A stretch of DNA of 54,881 nt from Bondarzewia mesenterica (GCA_004802705.1 SGPL01000194.1:1-54881), one strand, 5' to 3'. Counted from the first letter of the stretch, positions 1 through 12,600 are shown. Notes: generated by a model from the letters alone, not told the origin. Made by a program: numbers and translations.

Positions 1-468
1 TTATAGTGTCAACAATATAATACAATATTTGAAGAAACATCAATCACAAGTTCCTTATGACATACTGATTTGAGCCATAAAGATCTTTCAACTACAGCTA
101 TTGTAAAATTATTACTTGATCACAAAGATGAAAGATCATGTGTATCTTGTATTAATAATTTTCAAAGAACAACTATACTTAAACATCTACTTATTGCCTT
201 TCACTTAGAAATTAATCAAATAGCTGGAGACTTTGATCTCAATATAATAATTAACATAACTATATATTAATTGAGAGGCATTATATATTGGGGATTTAAT
301 CACTTTACTGTAAGAATAATTTTTAAAGATTGCAATGTATGGCAATATAATGGTACATTTATGGATGAAGAATGTGTATTTGAAAACATATATTCAGAGA
401 TTGTACAAACTCAATTGCACTCCTTAAATAGGAGATCAGCTTCAATATTAATTTATTTAAAAGTTTGA
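1..468 (+). pseudogene. C-terminal fragment of papain-fold (USP/Ulp1-like) transposon-associated protein
   Basis: One frame runs through this stretch with only a few stops (TAG at 4, TGA near 58, TAA at 268-270) and ends in TGA at 466-468. It shows a CxxC pair (SCVSC, about 139-153), then a hydrophobic strand, then LRGIIYWGFNHFT and a WQYNGT motif about 20 residues further. A histidine in a G-x-NHFT context followed by W-x-x-(N/D)G is the C-terminal pattern of ubiquitin-peptidase-like papain folds found in agaric transposon proteins. The catalytic Cys would lie upstream of the window, so activity cannot be judged. The copia relic starts about 30 nt after its stop, so the gene is probably a transposon gene later flanked by the retroelement. 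The family assignment rests on pattern recognition and is moderate. Confidence 0.4.
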
Positions 469-499
469 TGGGCTTTATTTTAGAATTTTAAGATAAGGT

Positions 500-3400
500 T
501 GAAAAGAGGCAGGAATCATTCATGCCATGCAATGCAGTGGCTCTCTCCTAACAAGTTGTAGAAAAAGGAGATGAGAAGAGCATTCTGAAAAAAGCAGTGC
601 ACATACTGTAAGAAGTCAGGGCATATATGCGATGAATGCTACAAGCTCTAGGACAATGAAGCTACAAAGAAGAAAGATGGCAATGCTGCACTAAACTTAG
701 CCATAGTGAAACCCAATGATGAGCCTATCAGCCTATTTAAAGTTATAAAGAAGATAGAGAAGCAGGATAATATTCTCAACCACTGGCTCATCGACTCTGG
801 TGCTTCACGCACTATGAGCTTCAAGCACGAGTAGTTTTACACCTATAAGGAGTTCAAATACCCTCACAAAGTTTAGCTTAGGGACTATAGCTCGATCTCT
901 GCCCTCAGAGTTGGCTGCATCCTTGTCTACATGAATGCAGGATGTAACTGGCATAAAGTAATCCTTCAGAATGTCTTATACTTCCTAATCTTTATGAAAA
1001 TCTCATCTCCATCCCTCAGCTCTTGAAGCATAGGGTTAGAGTCTAGTTCTTTAGCAACAAATATGAGATTTATAATCTCGAGAGGAAACTCACCTGTAAG
1101 AGCCATCTTGAGGACAACCTCTATATCATACAGGTTCACACCATCACTGAGGAGACTGTGTACATTATGCAGGTCGATACTATGGATGATGCAATAGACA
1201 ATACTGTTGATGCACATATCTACAAGGCCTATTCAAAAATCTCAAAGGCCGACTTATCAACATGGCACTGTCACTTCACTTATATTAATATCAATGGTGT
1301 TCTCAGACTTATATTGAAGGGCATGGCTGATGAGATTGAGGTCACTGGTTTGAAATCTCGGAAGACAGTAAAAAACTGTGTGCCATGTCTCAAGGCAAAA
1401 CAGATGCGAGCTAAAATCTCCAAAGTCACACAGAGCCCAAAGTTAAAGAAGGTGCTCGAGTGCATATACTCTGATGTTTGTGATCCAATCCAAACAAGGT
1501 CTCACCAAGGCTTCAATGGATTTGTCACCTGGATCAATGAGGCTTCCTCTTATGTCTACATCGATGGTATATCTCACAAGAACCAAGTCCAAAAGCTACT
1601 CCCAGAGTATCTCACCAAGGTGGAACTTGAGACAGGGGAGAAAGTGAAGGTGCTACGTATCAATGGCAAAGGTGAATATATTGATGACACTATGCAAGAT
1701 TACCTGAAGTTAAAAGGGGTCAAGCATGAGATGATGATGCCTGACACTCCATAGCATAATGGTGTTGCTGAGCACATGAACTGCACATTGCTAGACATGA
1801 CTCGAATAATGCTCAAGGATGCCAGACTTCCCAAATCTTTCTGGTTCAACACCATTAATTATGCTATTTACCTTCACAATCTCATTCTAACTCGAGCACT
1901 TGTAGATGATGTCACACTATACAAAGTCTAAATAGGAAACAAATTTAATGTTTCTCACCTCCGTATCTTTGGATGCAAGGCCCACATCCATGTTCTAAAG
2001 AAATATCACTCAAAGCTTGAGGATAAGTCTCTTGAATGTATCTTTATAGGCTATTTGAAGAATAAGAAAGCATACCATATTATACATCGATCAAGTGGAT
2101 GTATTTATAAGACAAGAGATTTAGTTTTTGATGAGGGATCATCTGACACTAGGCTTGAATGCATTCAGATAGATGTTGATTCTGATTCTGATGAAGAACA
2201 GATTGATGATAATGAACTAAGGCCTACAAACACTTCCCAAGAGCTCAACAGTGACAATGACACATCATCCTCTATAGCATCAGCTGATGAGACAGCTGCC
2301 GCCCAACCTTCAGTCCCTCTTGCTGCTCCTTTAGAACTATGTAGATTTATGAAAATTCAGTGACAGCCTATATGAGATGATGGCTCACGATTTAAAGTGA
2401 CATCATATGATAGGTCAGTGCTTCGCACCCCAAAATTAGTGGCAGAGGCTGAAATTGAGTGAGATGAACCTTCAGAGCATTCAGAGTCAGTGAACATCAC
2501 TCACAATCAATATTTAGATGACCCACAGATATTTTCAGAGGCTATGGCATGATCTGATGCTGATAAATGATAGGATGCAATGCAGAAAGAGATGACATCC
2601 TTTTTATATAAGAAAGTCTACTATGTCACTTTTAGGCCTCGAGATTCAAAGGTTATTAAAAGCAAGTGAGTTTATCAAATCAAATGAGGACCTACTAGTG
2701 AAATCCTGAAGTACAAGGCCTGACTTATCACAAAAGGATTCACCTAAGTTGAGGGCATCAATTTTGATGAGATGTTTTCCCCCACTATCAAGTTTACATC
2801 TCTACGCACAATCCTCGCTCTTACTACTAAACATGATCTTGAGCTATACTAAATGAATGTCAAGGTGGCATACTTGAATGATGAACTTGAAGGGGAGGCA
2901 TACCTTGAACCTGCTGAAGGCTTCCCTGAAGCTAACGGTATGGTCTAGGGTTTAGATCACCCAGTTTATAGAATGCGGCAGGCCAGATGACACTGGTATG
3001 AGAAGATCTGAGATGAATTTGAGGCAGATGGCTATACCTATGTCAAAGTGGATTATTCAGTATTCGTGCATGCTGATATTAGCAATGGCTGAGAAGGTCA
3101 CTGTTTTGTTCTCTAGAAGGGGAATAACTTCATCATTATCACACTTTAGGTTGATGACATTATAATGGCATCAAATAGCACTCAAGCTATAGAAAAAGCC
3201 AAGGAGATGCTGAAGAGATGGTTTGAGATGGTGGACTTGGGAGAACTCTCTTGAATTCTCAGGATCAAGGTAAAATGAGACCAAGTGAATTGCAAGATCT
3301 CTCTATCACAAAGGAAGTTTGTCGAGGACGTCCTCGAGTAGTTTAAATATTTGAACATTAAGTCTATCAGCACCCCAATAATGGTCAATCATCAACTTGT

Positions 3401-4070
3401 GAAGGTTGATATTGCCAAGATTGACATGAAGGAGTACCAGCATGAAGTCAGTTCTCTAATGTACCTTATGCTTGACTCTCACTCAGATTTGGTGTACATA
3501 ATCTAGATGCTCAGCCAGCATATCACAAAGCTTTGTGAGGAAGCAAGCTGAGCACTGACATGAGTCTTCAAGTACTTACGTGGGACCTCAGACTATAAGT
3601 TAGTGTTTGATAGGCACCACGTAGATGAACTCACTGGATTTGTCGATGCAGACTGGGCTAGAGATACAAATGACAGGTGTTCAATCTCGGGCTATATTTT
3701 TACCATGTTTAGTGCTGCTATTAGCTGGAGCTCCAAGAAATAGACTTTTATCACACTTTTTAGCACAGAAGCTGAATACATTGCTGGCACACATGCAATA
3801 AAAGAAGCTATGTGGCTGCATGCTTTTCTTAAGCAGATTAGGGCTGCCTGTGAAGGACCAACTCTTCTGCACATGAACAACCAGTCAGCTATGGCCATTT
3901 TTAAGAATCTTGCTTACTATGCTCATACAAAGCATATTGATGTCCAATATTATTTTTTTCGAGAGAAGGTTAGGGACAGAGAGATTGATTTGAGGTACCT
4001 GCTGACAGGGGATCAAGTTGTGGACATTCTGATGAAGGGTTTGATGCAAGAGAAGCATGAGAAGTTTTGA
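500..4070 (+). pseudogene. Ty1/copia gag-pol polyprotein relic
   Basis: The order of domains is that of a Pseudoviridae (Ty1/copia) polyprotein. A CCHC zinc knuckle (QCTYCKKSGHICDEC, about 593-637) is followed by the protease motif WLIDSGAS (about 784-807), a GAG-pre-integrase block with WHCHFTYIN and CVPC (about 1263-1390), the integrase core (SDVCDP near 1470; HNGVAEHMN near 1756), reverse transcriptase (FSPTIKFTSLR near 2777; VDDIIM near 3151) and RNase H (DADWARDTND near 3647; SWSSKK near 3726; STEAEY near 3761; KHIDVQYYF near 3931), ending at TGA 4068-4070. The frame changes near 985 and more than 30 stops interrupt it, mostly TAG or TGA where Gln, Trp or Arg is expected. The second integrase Asp is replaced by Asn (RINGKGEY). 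It cannot be active. The 5' LTR and most of gag lie outside the window or are lost. Confidence 0.93.
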
Positions 4071-4107
4071 ATAGATATGGGCATTTAGTGCATTGACTGA
4101 GTGAGTG

Positions 4108-4345
4108 TGTTAGAGTAGTGGAAGTACAGTGATATGCGCTGTTGGAGGATGAGTGTAGATACCTAGTCATGTTATATAATCTTGCAGTGCTTACACATTG
4201 CACTCATTCTTTTTCTCTTCTTTCCTCAGTTCTCATTTATGGAGACTGAGGTTTGTTTTATATTCATTACAGCACTCTTTTTGTTTTACTGACATACCTA
4301 TAGTACATCTTATTGTTGTTTCTACAGGTTTGCATCTAATATCAT
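4108..4345 (+). repeat. Probable copia LTR with TATA-like box and duplicated segment
   Basis: About 40 bp after the copia stop the sequence begins TGTTAGAG, as an LTR would, and has a TATA-like box (TATATAA, 4173-4179). Downstream, the segment TTCTCATTTATGGAGACTGA recurs with one or two changes near 4350, and TACATCTTATTGTTGTTTCT occurs twice (about 4310 and 4366). A stretch near 4335-4350 (AATATCATAAGTTCTC) resembles a decayed copia primer-binding site. The 3' boundary is uncertain, because no second LTR is available in the window to compare with. Confidence 0.45.
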
Positions 4346-4399
4346 AAGTTCTCATTCATAGAGACTGAGTACATCTTATTGTTGTTTCTATAGTCACAG

Positions 4400-5729
4400 C
4401 TGCTCCTTGTTGTACCAATAATATAAGGCTTTTGAAATCTTCGAGGCATTAGAAGAAAAGGGCCATAGACAAGCCAACCTAGTAGCACAGAGGAGAGAAG
4501 ACAGCTTAGAAGAAGCCCACCAGAGTCACCAATAGACAATTTTAGAAGTACTAGCAGAGGCCTCCTAGGAAGCAGGCTAACAAGAAAAAGCATAAAGGGC
4601 CTTCAAGGCTATGGCAGTCATGGATAGGGTGAGGACAAGTGCGCTGAACTTACAGGAGGAACTGGCCCATTTTTAAGCAGACATAGAGGAAGTAATCAAC
4701 TGAATTGAGAACAATCCCTTCATCAGGGGTTGTCTATGCCTAGCTCTCCTTCTCCTTATGTTGATAATGATGCCTTCTTTCCCACTGACACTCTGTCCTA
4801 TGCAAGGATACTACAAGACACCTCCCCCATGCTGAACAGTCCTACTTCAGCAACTACCTATATGAACTTACTCTGCCTCATAATACCATCACCTGAACCA
4901 CCTCGCACTCCCTTCCTTATTGATAGATAAAACCTGCCCATAGTTATCATCAGGACAGACATAATGCTAGATAGGCCTATTTACTATGAACACTCTGCCA
5001 TAGTTGTGCTGATTTGTACTCTTGCCTCCTCTCAATGACTCCATATTCATGGTTAAGTCAGACTTCTACAATGCCATAATATCATTAGAGAAATATAAAT
5101 AGATAAAGTGAGCCTTGGCATAGCTCAGAGACTTAAGTCTGATGGCAGACATCTGCTGCTACTATACTCTAACCCTTGACATCGAGGAGGAGCATCATCT
5201 TATCAACAAATATGAACACTGCTAGACTCAGCTCACTATTGACAAATAAGCAGTTGCAATGTGACTGCATGCAGCAGACGTGAGTCAGAGGTTAGAATTA
5301 ATAGTCACAAATTTGGCCCTAGCCCACTTAGTTCCTCCTCACCTCCTCAACTAGGCTAGGCATTTTGATAAAGAACTAGCTGCTAGGCAGTTAAGGGGTA
5401 GAGCAGAAAAGAGGTACTCTAAACTATAGGTAATGAAGGTACCTATGGATCACTCATCTCAGATGTGTAGGTGAAGAGCAAGGAGACCCTATAGTGGACC
5501 TAACAAGAGTAAGAGGTGCTATATTTGTGGCTTACCTCTACACCTCACTAAGGCATGCCCCAAACATGCCCTCGACAAGAGCAAGGGATGTGCATCTCCT
5601 CTCTATAATAATAATGACTATAATAATGATATAAGTGAGCTAGATGCCCCCCACTATGATGCAGACTGCACAGCTAACCCTGATTTATATGGCTATACCA
5701 CTGATTAGAAGTCCTATTAAGGGTAGTGA
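4400..5729 (+). pseudogene. Retrotransposon gag-like relic with CCHC zinc knuckle
   Basis: The stretch retains long fragments of an acidic, helical protein: a Gln/Glu-rich segment near 4440-4660, a Ser/Pro-rich middle (4730-4930) and a leucine-rich helical part with RLELIVTNLALAHLVPPHLL (about 5287-5350). It ends in a basic segment and a single C-x2-C-x4-H-x4-C knuckle (CYICGLPLHLTKAC, 5517-5558), then a short acidic tail. One knuckle after a helical region is the layout of an LTR-retrotransposon Gag. About 15 stops interrupt the frame. The Gag could belong to an element sharing the preceding LTR or to a separate insertion; no pol follows it. Confidence 0.55.
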
Positions 5730-6186
5730 GGGGGCAGTTATCATGAATGACAGTATTATATAACTTTTCCTTTTCTTTTTATAGATGCATCACATTACTC
5801 TTTCCAATAAGGCAGTCTAGCTAATTGTGATTATTTCATCTCTACTAGCCCTTCTACTCCTATGCACTATATAATTATATAAGCTAGTCCATGTGCTACA
5901 GCAGGGCTATATATATACTGCAACTAGACTTGTACTTACTCAGCTTGATCTCTTTCATCTACCTTTATAACTTGATAGAACTGCTGCAATAAGATATAGA
6001 ATTAGAGTCCCTACCTTTGTCTCTTCTTATCTTGCTTGATCTAGCCAATAGCTAGTGTTTTGAAATCTTCTTAAAGCCCTAATAAGGCACAACTAGGCTT
6101 AGCACACAAGTAAAGCCACAGAAACCTGACTGTCTTGATACGCCACATGAGGACAGAATTAGCCATGCTTGACACAGGCTGTTGAT
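5730..6186. other. No recognisable gene; decayed spacer
   Basis: This 450-base stretch after the gag-like relic is AT-rich, with frequent stops in all frames and TATA-like runs near 5870 and 5915. I see no domain or repeat in it. Confidence 0.4.
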
Positions 6187-6740
6187 ATGCTAGTAGTGTC
6201 TTTAGAAGGGAACATCAATCAAAAAAACCACTAAAATGTATAAATGAGTGAAGGCATCAAGGGTCTTTGACTAGAAATCTCAATGAGTGAGTGAAGTAAT
6301 AAGAACAATAATAATAAAAGGGAAAACATGCGATGAGAACACAAAGCAAGTGAGTAAGTGTGAGCTTTGGGCAAGTTTGAGGTATAGACATGTGCGAGCA
6401 CATGATGTTTTGATAAAGTGGATGAATGAAGGGAGCTCATTAAGGTGGAGCTATGAGAGCGAGTTATGAGGACAAAGATAAAAATAAAAGTGAAGGTGAC
6501 AATAAAAGTGAAGATAATGAGCTATATGAACTACCTACAACTATAAGGTGAGCTATAAGTATTTTCCACCTAAGGCACACTGAAATGCTTATTCTGAGGG
6601 ATAAAGCAAACTTGTATTTGTGAGTACAGTAGTATGTGATATAAAATTAAGTAGTGGGAGAATCATATGTCAATAGCTATGAGTTGATATGACTAATATA
6701 AAATTACAATCACAAAATTAGGTGTCCTTTTAATTAGTGA
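6187..6740 (-). repeat. About 550-bp dispersed repeat, inverted copy of 30507-31052
   Basis: Reverse-complementing 30507-31052 gives a sequence that aligns along this whole interval with scattered substitutions, mostly transitions. Good anchors are the CTAAAA...CCACTAAAAT block near 6195-6240, the run of short AAT repeats near 6300-6315, and GGGAGCTCATTAA near 6430. Homology begins at about TATGCTAG and stops just before the KDZ-type terminus at 6747. No coding potential is visible. It could be a solo LTR or a non-autonomous element, but I could not define ends with confidence. Confidence 0.6.
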
Positions 6741-6746
6741 AGTAAA

Positions 6747-7240
6747 AGCCTATTCAGTGCCTTCTTACTATTTCAGATAGTCCAGCTGAAGCTGCTTTTT
6801 GCCTGATGCTGACATCCAGCTGAGCTTGGCTAATGACTATAGGGCCCTATCTCAGATGGTTTGGCCGCTGATGTCATTCACTATCTCTGATAGTTCAGCC
6901 AAGCAGTGGCTAGGTAGGGATATGAGCCTTGCCTATTCATTATTCACCATGTCTGACAGTTTAGCTGAGCATGAGCTGGGCAGGCATATGGACCTTGTCT
7001 GCTCATTAGTTACTGTGTCTGATGGATTGGCTGAGTATCTCTTATATGCTTGCTATTCCTCATCTTTGATGAGTCGGCCGAGGATGCCTTGTCTACTCAC
7101 TATTTACTATTTCTGACAGTTTAGCTGAGAGTCCTTGGCCCCTCCCTATTCCTCATCTCTAACAGGTCAGTTGAGCATGCCTTGCCTACTCATGATTTAC
7201 CATCTCTGATGGTCTAGCTGAGCATACTTTCCCCCCTCTG
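6747..7240 (+). repeat. KDZ-type element terminus with subterminal minisatellite (decayed)
   Basis: It begins AGCCTATTCAGTGCCTTCTTA, the same start as the termini at 33096, 37081, 51040 (reversed) and 54446. After about 130 bp of shared sequence come irregular units around the core TCTGAYAGTTYAGCYGAGCA (near 6885, 6951, 7018, 7110 and later). Compared with the CpG-rich copy at 37081 this one is strongly shifted towards T and A (for example CGG in the younger copy is mostly TGG or CAG here), so it is an older insertion. No matching right end in the inverse orientation was found in the window. Confidence 0.75.
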
Positions 7241-8479
7241 TTATGAATGGCCTAGCTTATATGAGTGGGCTTTTATTTTATTTACTTATACCCTGATTTT
7301 CACTATTTTGATATGAGGTGCCCTAATGTGCCTCATCTTATTTTATCTGACTAGCAAATCACATAACTATAAATGCACCCAGACTTCAAACCAGTTTAGG
7401 CTCTGATTCACAAGAACTTCACTAGTTCTTTACATGTGATACTTTATCCACTAATAGCCTTTTTAGCATGCATCACTGACACATGCTATTGCTAATAACT
7501 TGCCTTATAGCACTTTACTATATATACAAGGTCAGTAGCTAGAGTAGTTCTTTAGCTTGATCTCTTAAAACTTACCTAGACAATAGAGTACTGAAGATCT
7601 CACTGAATCCTGACCTTTGCAATCTACTTTATTCTTAACTAGAACCTTTGTGAGATTAAGATGACTAGGGCCACCTGAGCTAGATGCCTAAGTGGTCTCC
7701 ACTCAAATTGACCTTAGCACTGAGCAATGATACATGCGAGCTACCCATTAGTCTCTACACCCTTGCCCATATGAAGTCCTAACAATAGATCAAGCTCACA
7801 TACATGAAAGATAATGCATAGCATTCTAGGGCATAGTGCACCCCAAGATGACATGCTATATCTCAGGGCTTAGCACACCCTATGATACTGCACTATAACT
7901 CAGAAAGTAGTGCACCCTATGAACTCTACCACAAATATGAACTCCCGCATCAACCTAGATTCTAGCTACAGATTAGAGTATCTCTAAAGAACACTTGAGG
8001 GTTAAACACTTGAGTGACCCATATGACTAAGGGTGATAATCTTTAGAGATCCCTCAAGGTGCACTGGAGTGTCTAATAAGAGTAACAAACATCAATGTGG
8101 AATCAGTAAACATCTGTAGTTAATAATAAGACCATCTAGGAACCTAAATAGATGAACATCTGTAATGACATTAAACTAGATCAACCATTTATAATGATGT
8201 AAAACTACAAGATGTCCATGATGATACTAAACTAAGAACTGTGCTATCACATGAGACTTAGCACATCCCACATCCAGAACCATTGACTATACCACCATCC
8301 CACAGATAGAGCAACAACTTGATTGGGGGTACAATAATACTGTACTATAGCCCCAGCAGGAGAATGACAATATCTGCAATAATGTTAATCTAGATCTACA
8401 TTACCTCGACTGAGATATTGATCTTCTGATCGGGAGTATGATACTACTCACACCACAGAAGGGATGATATACATAAATG
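7241..8479. other. Decayed sequence upstream of copia relic; no recognisable domain
   Basis: There is a TATA-like segment near 7522 (CTATATATACAAGG) followed by a frame with short open stretches (7640-8400), perhaps the decayed gag and integrase part of the copia element whose RNase H follows. I could not identify any specific motif, so no gene is called. Confidence 0.3.
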
Positions 8480-9450
8480 TTGCTACTGACTCTCTTGCTG
8501 AAATGACTCACGTCAAGACTTCCCTGCATGCAAAGTTCAATATCGTCAAACTCAGCTCTATTAATTAGCTCATCGGTCTTGCTATATGATGAAATCACCC
8601 CATGCGCACCCTATTCATCTCACAAACTGCACTCTTTACATCTATATTACAACAATTTGGCCTCACTGACTGCAACTTCATCTTTATTTCACTTGACTGC
8701 AATGTTCACTTATTGCACAATAATTGCCTAGCTAAAGATAATGTCGATTACATTAACTACATATTATAAGTTCCATACTGCCAGCTCATCAGCTACCTTA
8801 TATATTTTACATTGGGTTCCCATCCTGACATCACATATGCTATCACCACTCTCAGTCAGTTTAATGCCAACCCTAGATGAAACCACTGACATGCAGCCAA
8901 ACATGTTGTGCATTATCTCAAAGGCATCCTCACGTAAAGTCTCACTCTCAATAGTGAAAGTCCTCTTATCCTCATGGGCTACACTGATGCTAGTTTTAAC
9001 AGTGTCACTAGCCTGTTAGGCTCTCACCACTTTATATCTACTTTTGCATTTTCTCTTGGCAGTGGCCTTATATCTTGGAGCTCATATAAATAATGATCTA
9101 TTGTGTCTTTTACTTGTGAGGCAAAATTTATTGCAGCTATCCATGCTGCTAAGAAAGCCTTATAACTCTGCACCGTCCTCTCAGAACTTGAGCTTCTACT
9201 TAAAAACCCCACTCTAATCTATTGCGACAATCAGAGCTCTATTTGACTCATTCGCGATTAACCTTTTTATGACCAAAGCAAGCACATCGATATTTAATAT
9301 CATTTCATTCATGATGTCATCAAAGCTAGCTCTATATACTATCCTTATATCAATACCAAGCTACAGATTGCTGACGTCCTTACAAAACCCCTCACACGCA
9401 CTTATTACAACTATCTTTGTGAAGCATTGGAGCTTGCCTCAGCACCTATG
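8480..9450 (+). pseudogene. Ty1/copia RT-RNase H relic (second copia element)
   Basis: The C-terminal half of a copia Pol is readable: the RT connection (HVKTSLHAKFNI near 8509, ILQQFGLTDCN near 8649), then SHPDITYAITTLSQFNANPR (about 8821-8880), the RNase H catalytic region GYTDASFNSV (about 8977), SWSSYK (about 9074), EAKFIAAIHAAKKAL (about 9118), the CDNQSSI motif (about 9223), KHIDI (9277) and ADVLTKPL (about 9370). At least ten stops interrupt it. It is followed directly by its LTR at 9481. The spelling differs from the copia at 500-4070, so this is a different lineage. Confidence 0.88.
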
Positions 9451-9480
9451 ATACTGATCTGATTTAGAGTTGAGGAGGAG

Positions 9481-9814
9481 TGTTGGAGATGAAGGCATAG
9501 AGTAATGCACTCAGATATAGATCTATATCGGGACAGAAGTTACTGTATGATGCCATCTATCATTAATTCTGTCATAGGTTCTGATCTATCCCCCTCACAT
9601 ACATTCACTCTACTTAAGCCCAATCATATGTACTAGTATCGCAGTAATTTCTTTCCTCTCTTATAGCTGTCACTAAGGACATATCTGAGTATGATATATA
9701 TAGTCATTTCTTTCCTCTCTTACGGCTGTCACTAAGGACATATCTAAGTATGGCATATATTGTCATTTCTTTTCTCTCTTACGGCTGTCATTAAGGATGT
9801 ATTTAGTTTCAACA
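9481..9814 (+). repeat. Copia 3' LTR with three 57-60 bp tandem units
   Basis: The interval starts TGTTGGAGATG immediately after the RNase H relic and ends TTTCAACA, giving the TGTTG...CAACA inverted ends of a copia LTR. Three tandem units occupy about 9643-9810, each carrying TTTCTTTYCTCTCTTA followed by GGCTGTCAYTAAGGA. The polypyrimidine and promoter-like content fits the U3/R region. No second LTR copy for this element was found in the window. Confidence 0.7.
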
Positions 9815-9819
9815 GACTA

Positions 9820-10135
9820 TCAGCCTGAGTTCTACATAATACTAGCTTTATGCACATATATAAAACTTGCATAACAGTTTATAAAACTACTTGTTCTGCA
9901 TTCACCATATGCTCTCTAGCAAAAATACCATTCTTCTGCAGAGAAGATAAATACTTAACTAAAAGACTTTGATAAGTGCTTGCATGGATTCTCCATAAAA
10001 TTCCCTTTTTGATGAGGTATTACACTTACATGTCCACTATCAATAGCACATTCCTCAAGCTATTCATTTTTTTAGTTAGTCAGTTGCAGTTTACATTATA
10101 TTGCTTTGTAGCAAGTTCTTACTAACTACCACTCT
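9820..10135 (+). repeat. Two monomers of the 160-bp satellite-like repeat
   Basis: This matches the innermost two monomers of the left palindrome arm (about 35490-35790). Shared anchors include GTTCTGCATTCACCATATGCT, CATGGATTCTCCATAAAATT and AGCACATTCCTCAAGC. The spacing between equivalent positions (9858 and 10018) is 160 bp, as in the big array. It begins right after the copia LTR end and stops near TACTAACTACCACTC, close to the palindrome axis sequence, so that sequence is a natural end of the repeat. Confidence 0.75.
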
Positions 10136-12239
10136 AACATCGATAAGTATAAAACCTTGAGGATATAAAAATGCAACATATTTTTGAGATTATAATAATA
10201 TATCCTTACCTGTAAAAACATCCCATGTAAATAAGATTTAATCCATAGAAATAAGATAATTTAGCAAATAAGATAATTATCTTTTTTATCCTAATTTTAT
10301 TTACTTTAAATAAGATTTAAATAAGAGTAATTCCAGTTTTAAATAAAACTAGTTTTATTGCAAAGTAATAATAAAATCAAATTTCACTTTTTACTTCTAT
10401 TTTATTTATTTATATATTATTAGATCTCAACTTATCATTTAACTCAATTGTTTTTTTTGGCTCAATGCTAGGTTTAAACTTACAATTTCATTTATTCATA
10501 AAGTTTAATTAAATTTAAATGCTACTTTAACCATTATATCATGTTAGCTTATAAAATTAAAGCATATATTATAATATATAGAGTCAATTTGACTTAAACA
10601 AATTTTTGCCTCTGTCTACTAATATTGAATGTTATTTTTCTTTATATTAACCCTTATATAATTTTACACTGTGACAAATAACAATGTAAATTTATTTAAT
10701 AACTAGCCTGCTATTATATATCTCAATAACAACAAGTGTTTTAATATTATCATCAATAATGAACTCATAACTTTTTATCTAGCATACCAATTTACACTAA
10801 AGAAAATTGTCTTTTACAATTTCACTTAATAAACCCTAGCATATGGCCCTATAAATAGCAAAAATACAAGAATACAAGACTTTTATATTTATTGTATAAT
10901 TATAAATTAAATATTCTATAAAGTGAATGATAAAAATATTATTTATAAATGAAGTATTTGAAGATATTTACCCTAGTACAAAAAAATTGTAGAGGTGCAT
11001 TGTAAGCAGTTTCATATTGATCACACAGAGAGGGATAGGTCGTGAATGTGTGATTACAAAAAATAAGAACTTGAGTTAAGATACAGAGAAGTAGAGAATA
11101 GGAGAAAAAGAAGATAGTGAATGCATATAGTAGATGACAAGAGGGCCTTTTTATTCAACAAGCATTATCCAAATGTAGTAAGGCTAGTAAGCACGAAACA
11201 GAGCAGAATGTAAGATAAATGTCAAGTGATGTCGAGCGTAAGCATATGGACAAAAAGAGAGAGCATTGTGTTTGTCCGATATAAGAAATATAGTGGTGTG
11301 TTATAAGCCGAAGCTTACAAAATATGCCTACTGAGATTGTGAGCAACATTAAACATAGCCATTAATAAATTACAATAGTGAGCTTAAGTATTTTGAAATC
11401 ATAATGTTTATTTAAAAAACTTCAAAATAAATCAAAGTAATAGCTAAAGTGATATAACATAAGCTCTGAATAGCATTACACTTGCACTACAAATTGCAAT
11501 GTAAGCTGCAAAAATCAGATGCAGCTCACTATACCTGATTTGAGCCTAGTTATAATAATTATACAACTTATTCATAAGTCATAGATTACAAGTGTTTTAA
11601 AATTAGTGAAGTTAAAGAGTCATTAACTATCATGAAACTACTGAATAAGTTAAAAAATATATTTAAAAAAATATATTTTAGGTGTCTCTGATGTCTTACA
11701 TAAAGCAATGTGAAGCAAAATTTAATAGTAGTCATGATTATATAGACTGTTTATAAGTACATAAAACTATCACATATTACAAGGGTCAATTTTTAGTGCA
11801 AATTGATTGTATTAGTATAGTATTGCCTTAACTAAGGTAAAAAGAAGGTATTATATTAATAATAGCTTAAGGTGTAAAAATCTCAAATGTTATAATTATT
11901 TTTATTATTTTATAAAAGTGTAAATTGATCACACATCTAGACTTAATATGAGAATGAATCAAAACTTAATAATAATATAGTAAAAGTTGAAAAAATAAAA
12001 AAAAATAAGGTATAATAGGTAATGATAGCAGATGAGGAGGTTTATTATTTAATTTATAGATTTTATTTAGATTGATTTAGATTTAAAATAGACTTTATTT
12101 AGAAAACTAAGTTTTTAAAAATACTCTTCTCCTTCTTTTTTATTCACAAGCTCAATTTTTAGGCTCCAAAAACATCATTATTACTATTCTTAAGCAATAA
12201 TACAACATTCTCTTATTATTGACAGACTTTATCTAAAAT
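10136..12239. other. AT-rich stretch without recognisable features
   Basis: Poly-T and poly-A runs and stops in every frame fill this interval. The open stretch at 11155-11349 on the minus strand has no similarity I recognise. Nothing is called. Confidence 0.4.
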
Positions 12240-12600
12240 TAGAGAATACTAGAAAGCTGAAGAATATTGAACAATATTCTGGAAAAATGAGTAGAGAAGA
12301 ATATAACTAAAAAGTTGAAGAAAGAAGTAGAATGTTCTAGAAGAAATAATGGCAATAAAAAATCAAGAACATTCTAGAAGGAATTGGAGGTATCTGAATG
12401 AGCAGAATCATTCAAGAAAGTAGAAGAATATTCTAGAAATAGTAAGAATAGAAAAATAGAAAGATAAAGAAGTTAGAAGAAAATGATGGCATAAGCTGGA
12501 AAATTCAAGATGATTAGCAATCATTTGAAAATCAAGCTGATCTGCTTATTAAGCAGGTGGGCCAAAAGGTATATAAGGAGGGCTTTTGAGAGTACCCTGA
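12240..12600 (+). promoter_or_regulatory. Promoter-like block with three perfect heat-shock elements and a TATA box
   Basis: Three copies of the heat-shock-factor consensus nGAAnnTTCnnGAAn are exact: AGAATGTTCTAGAAG (12329-12343), AGAACATTCTAGAAG (12366-12380) and AGAATATTCTAGAAA (12425-12439). A fourth, two-box version (ATTCTGGAAA) lies near 12276. A TATA-like box (TATATAAG, 12570-12577) follows about 130 bp downstream. The order HSEs then TATA implies transcription to the right. The surroundings look like an LTR U3/R, but I could not find paired ends, and the neighbouring gypsy pol reads the other way. Confidence 0.55.
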
